This document shows, one piece after another, positions 61,699 through 64,000 of a DNA stretch of 64,000 bases. The stretch comes from an uncultured Paracoccaceae bacterium (lineage in GTDB: Bacteria > Pseudomonadota > Alphaproteobacteria > Rhodobacterales > Rhodobacteraceae). Positions within the stretch are counted from its first letter, which is position 1, and every line of letters begins with the position of its first letter. The stretch lies in contig CATOSB010000008.1 of assembly GCA_951812305.1 (NCBI GenBank), forward strand, positions 496,001-560,000. Reading direction: 5' to 3'. The notes beneath the pieces were generated by a model. The model worked only from the letters and a program-made list of their open reading frames with translations, made no database searches and had not been told where the DNA came from. A program made the translations under genes and the position numbers.

Positions 61699-61789
61699 CT
61701 TTAAGGTTAGTAATCTTGTGCCGCGGCAACAAATTTCCACAATTGGTAGCGCCATCTACAAGATTCCAGTTAATGGACGGGAGATTGTG

Positions 61790-61818
61790 TTGACTAACGC
61801 AATAAAAAATTTATGACA
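61790..61818 (+). promoter_or_regulatory. Candidate promoter of the sugar transferase gene
   Basis: TTGACT at 61790-61795 and a TATGAC -10 at 61812-61817 (16-bp spacing) lie in an AT-rich stretch between the IS66 end and the gene. An AGGGGGG ribosome site follows at about 61847. The rest of 61707-61864 holds nothing recognisable. Confidence 0.35.
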
Positions 61819-61864
61819 TTAACAATTACTTAATTATTTTGCTCCAGGGGGGTAGATAAAGGTT

Positions 61865-62527
61865 GTGTTTGATTTAAGCGTAGAGAGTGTCGAATTTCGA
61901 CTTGATCGTTTCCAAAATCTCACTAGCTCCAAATTTTCCGGACGATTGTTTCGCATTGCAAAGCGCGGGTTCGATCTATTCCTCGCAGTGTCGTTGCTAC
62001 CTTTGTTAGCGGTGAATTCCGTCGTAATTTTTGTATTGAACCCGTTCCTAAATGCCGGCCCACTTTTATTCATCCAAGACCGTATGGGACGAGACTGCAA
62101 ACCATTCCCGACGATCAAGTTCCGCACAATGGAGCCGGCGGAGGTGATGACGCGAACAGCTGAAGCCCCGCTTGAGATTAACCGCATCACAAAGCTTGGT
62201 CGGATCCTGCGCAAGATGCGAATTGATGAGTTGCCGCAGATCATCAACGTAATTCGTGGCGAAATGAGCTTCATTGGACCGAGACCAGACTATTACGAGC
62301 ATGCCTGTTATTTTCTGAAGGAAGTACCGGGTTATCGCGAGAGGCATGTGGTGCGTCCCGGAATGAGCGGTTTGGCGCAGACTGTGGTCGGCTATGTCGA
62401 AGGCTCTGAGGCGACCAAAAAAAAGGTTCAAGCCGATCTCTACTACATCACGAATGCGAATCTGCGATTGGAGCTTTGGCTAATTTGGCGAACGATAGTA
62501 GTCGTATTTGCGAAAGCCGGCGCCTAA
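61865..62527 (+). CDS. ExoY-like undecaprenyl-phosphate sugar transferase
   Basis: A 220-residue bacterial sugar transferase. One N-terminal membrane helix (RGFDLFLAVSLLPLLAVNSV) precedes the conserved catalytic domain: GPLLFIQDRMGRDCKPFPTI, KFRTM, the signature MRIDELPQIINVIRGEMSFI followed by GPRPD, and VVRPGMSGLAQ. It transfers the first sugar phosphate onto undecaprenyl phosphate for exopolysaccharide synthesis. A GTG start at 61865 was chosen. The short form without extra N-terminal helices matches ExoY. IS4 copy 3 lies 15 bp downstream and separates it from the Wzz-like gene. Confidence 0.9.
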   Translation: MFDLSVESVEFRLDRFQNLTSSKFSGRLFRIAKRGFDLFLAVSLLPLLAVNSVVIFVLNPFLNAGPLLFIQDRMGRDCKPFPTIKFRTMEPAEVMTRTAEAPLEINRITKLGRILRKMRIDELPQIINVIRGEMSFIGPRPDYYEHACYFLKEVPGYRERHVVRPGMSGLAQTVVGYVEGSEATKKKVQADLYYITNANLRLELWLIWRTIVVVFAKAGA

Positions 62528-62542
62528 GGAGAGATTTCGTAC

Positions 62543-63732
62543 CTTACCACCCTTCAATTTAGCCAGACATCCCAGAGCTTGGGGATTTTGGCATAACCTG
62601 CGAGGCATCGTCGGATAGCACGAAGGCCTGTCTTGAAGAGAGAGCATAAGGACCTTCGGGCTTTTCGAATCCCCTTTTTTCGCCGCGTATTGCGACGTGG
62701 TGCTCTTCGTTTGCTCCGGTTGAAACAGCCCAGTACATGGCGATTGCCAGCACCAAAATGAGGCGGGCCAATCGATCCGGCTTTTTGATCTGGCTTTGAG
62801 TAATTTCAAAGCCCCGGGTTTTGAAGTCGGAGAACATGGCTTCAATTCCCCAACGCATTCCATAATCGAGCACCTTGTACTCGGACGGTGCTGCATTCAT
62901 GGCAATAATCCAAGGCTCTTTGTGCCCCTCTTCGTGAAGCACTCCAATGTTGCTAAAGACGCCCGTTCCGTAAAGCTCAGCGTTTACAAGCCCTTCGGGC
63001 ATCAGTTGGGCAATTTCGCGCGTCATCATCTCGCCACCCTGATGTTGCAGTGTGATATTTCCCTTCATGCGCAGCCGGTAGTCCCATCCAGCCTCCTGGC
63101 ACCATGCGACCAATCGGGCGGTTCCATAAAACCGATCTCCCGCCAGCAACACACGCGCATCCGCCGGGAGCCATGGGCGGACTGCTTCCAAAAGCTCATG
63201 TTGCACGCGCCATCCAATCGGCCCTTTGGTCTGGCGTACACGCCAGGCGACCGGGAGGGCCCGATCCCGCATCCGCACCGATAACATCAAAACCTCATGC
63301 CCTTCGTTGAGCTTGCTTTGATCAAGGGCCACCACAATCGTTTCTCCGGCCTCACACTGGCGGCGGAAAATTTCACCAACATAGGCCTGCATGATCTCAT
63401 CAGTATCGATGTGAGGATTGCCCAGAACCCGCGAAATGTATTGATAGCGGTGGTCCACAGAGCCGATATCGCGGGGCAGAGCAGCCGCATTTTCCATCAG
63501 ATTGACGCTGCGCGTGTTCAAAATCACGCTTGCTATGATGCACAATCCCTCCCGGCGCGACTTGTGATACCCGAGCAAGCGGTCCTGAAAATCCGCCTCA
63601 ACCTTCGAATAAAGCTCTGAAAAACAAACATTTCCCAACAAACCAGCCTCCAATATCAGCAGTGGAGACTCCTTGAATCACACAGATCAGACAAACGTCA
63701 AATCAGATCCGGAAATTTTGAAGGGTGGTAAG
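62543..63732 (-). mobile_element. IS4-family element, copy 3
   Basis: The element is 1,190 bp with the same termini as copies 1 and 2, in opposite orientation, and a perfect 10-bp duplication GATTTCGTAC (62533-62542 and 63733-63742). It is inserted between exoY-like and wzz-like genes and is likely polar on the latter. Confidence 0.95.
62559..63653 (-). CDS. IS4-family transposase, copy 3
   Basis: A 364-residue transposase identical in motifs to copies 1 and 2. It is intact, on the minus strand. Confidence 0.93.
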   Translation of the reverse strand: MEAGLLGNVCFSELYSKVEADFQDRLLGYHKSRREGLCIIASVILNTRSVNLMENAAALPRDIGSVDHRYQYISRVLGNPHIDTDEIMQAYVGEIFRRQCEAGETIVVALDQSKLNEGHEVLMLSVRMRDRALPVAWRVRQTKGPIGWRVQHELLEAVRPWLPADARVLLAGDRFYGTARLVAWCQEAGWDYRLRMKGNITLQHQGGEMMTREIAQLMPEGLVNAELYGTGVFSNIGVLHEEGHKEPWIIAMNAAPSEYKVLDYGMRWGIEAMFSDFKTRGFEITQSQIKKPDRLARLILVLAIAMYWAVSTGANEEHHVAIRGEKRGFEKPEGPYALSSRQAFVLSDDASQVMPKSPSSGMSG

Positions 63733-63807
63733 GATTTCGTACAACTTGAATGGATGTCAGTAATCTGACACTGTACTGACGTCATTTTGTGTGCGAGCGG
63801 GATACCT

Positions 63808-64000
63808 ATGAACGAGCCCAACAAACCCCGGTTCACGCCGGTGATACTACCTGCCGATCTTGACGTAAAACGTGGGACAGGGCAGGCGTTTCAGGGCAGC
63901 ATACCAACCGATCAGCAGTTCCGCGAGCCACGGGGAGAGGCGGACGACGAGATCGATCTCTTACAGCTTTTCGGTGTTCTCTGGCGCGGTAAATGGATCA
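63808..64000 (+). CDS. Wzz/chain-length-determinant-like protein, N-terminal part
   Basis: The first 64 codons before the window ends. After a hydrophilic start (MNEPNKPRFTPVILPADLDV) comes DEIDLLQLFGVLWRGKWI, the typical cytoplasmic entry (D-I-D-L..L...LWR.KW) to the first membrane helix of Wzz/ExoP polysaccharide co-polymerases. It probably controls exopolysaccharide chain length together with the ExoY-like transferase. The ribosome site is weak (GAGCGGG). Confidence 0.75.
   Translation, partial: MNEPNKPRFTPVILPADLDVKRGTGQAFQGSIPTDQQFREPRGEADDEIDLLQLFGVLWRGKWI

Noticed and set aside
61535..61816. 93-codon plus-strand frame across the IS66 right end
   Set aside because: It starts inside the transposase antisense region, has no ribosome site, and crosses the IS boundary and duplication.
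1..64000. tRNA, rRNA or attachment-site integration signals
   Set aside because: No cloverleaf-like sequence with a T-loop motif, no rRNA-like stretch and no tRNA-derived direct repeat was noticed by eye; a tRNAscan would be decisive.

Overview
The window looks like a mosaic replicon from an alphaproteobacterium of the Rhodobacterales/Roseobacter type. It is probably a plasmid, or a plasmid-derived accessory region. This is inferred from the high GC content, the Rhodobacterales-style plasmid genes (VirC1-like ParA, long ParB, DUF6878/DUF6915/DUF2958, ArdC-like protein, MobA/MobL relaxase) and the load of alphaproteobacterial insertion sequences. No tRNA, rRNA or CRISPR array was seen.

Layout. 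(1) 1-10,680 is insertion-sequence debris. A decayed IS3 element is interrupted by an IS407-like IS3 element (579-4457, 4-bp duplication CCGA). That element is itself interrupted by a three-gene serine-recombinase element (758-3382, at GTTGTA). Next come a fragment of a conjugation-type ATPase, a 5'-truncated OppF-like ABC ATPase, and an IS21 element (6264-10,678) carrying an IS110/IS1111-type element in its left end. (2) 10,679-23,946 is a defence island. A helicase fragment, a GHKL ATPase and a PLD nuclease lie on the plus strand. They converge with a minus-strand operon of Xre antitoxin, RES toxin, cysteine desulfurase (SspA-like), DUF4007 protein (SspB-like), large ATPase (SspC-like) and PP-loop protein (SspD-like). 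Together this resembles a single-strand phosphorothioation system (SspABCD) with a three-gene restriction module (SspFGH type). Three transposons have broken it: IS21 cut the helicase, IS982 split the GHKL gene and IS4 split sspC. Removing the IS982 or IS4 copy plus one target duplication restores an exact reading frame.

(3) 23,957-24,640 holds transposon remnants, including a 114-bp element with IS21 ends. (4) 24,794-38,663 is a plasmid backbone: ParA and a small partner, an Rpn nuclease, a three-gene operon (HU-like, cold-shock-like, unknown), a ProQ/FinO protein, DUF6878, DUF6915, DUF2958, a long ParB, an ArdC-like antirestriction protein, a SLOG-fold DUF2493 protein and several small proteins. 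Many cassettes end in a GC-rich hairpin plus T-run. (5) 38,664-50,699 is one 4,011-residue relaxase: MobA/MobL domain, Toprim/primase-like region, four P-loop helicase units arranged as a duplicated pair, and a repetitive C-terminus. It contains an in-frame palindromic insertion.

(6) 50,725-56,996 is a type I restriction remnant on the minus strand: hsdR, a small gene, a zeta-toxin-like gene, and an hsdS broken by IS4 and IS982. hsdM is absent. The hsdS carries 17 copies of a 12-bp repeat and about six copies of an 8-bp repeat. (7) 56,997-61,698 contains a second IS982 copy and a tandem pair of IS66-type elements. (8) 61,865-64,000 is the start of an exopolysaccharide locus (ExoY-like sugar transferase, then a Wzz-like gene leaving the window) split by a third IS4 copy.
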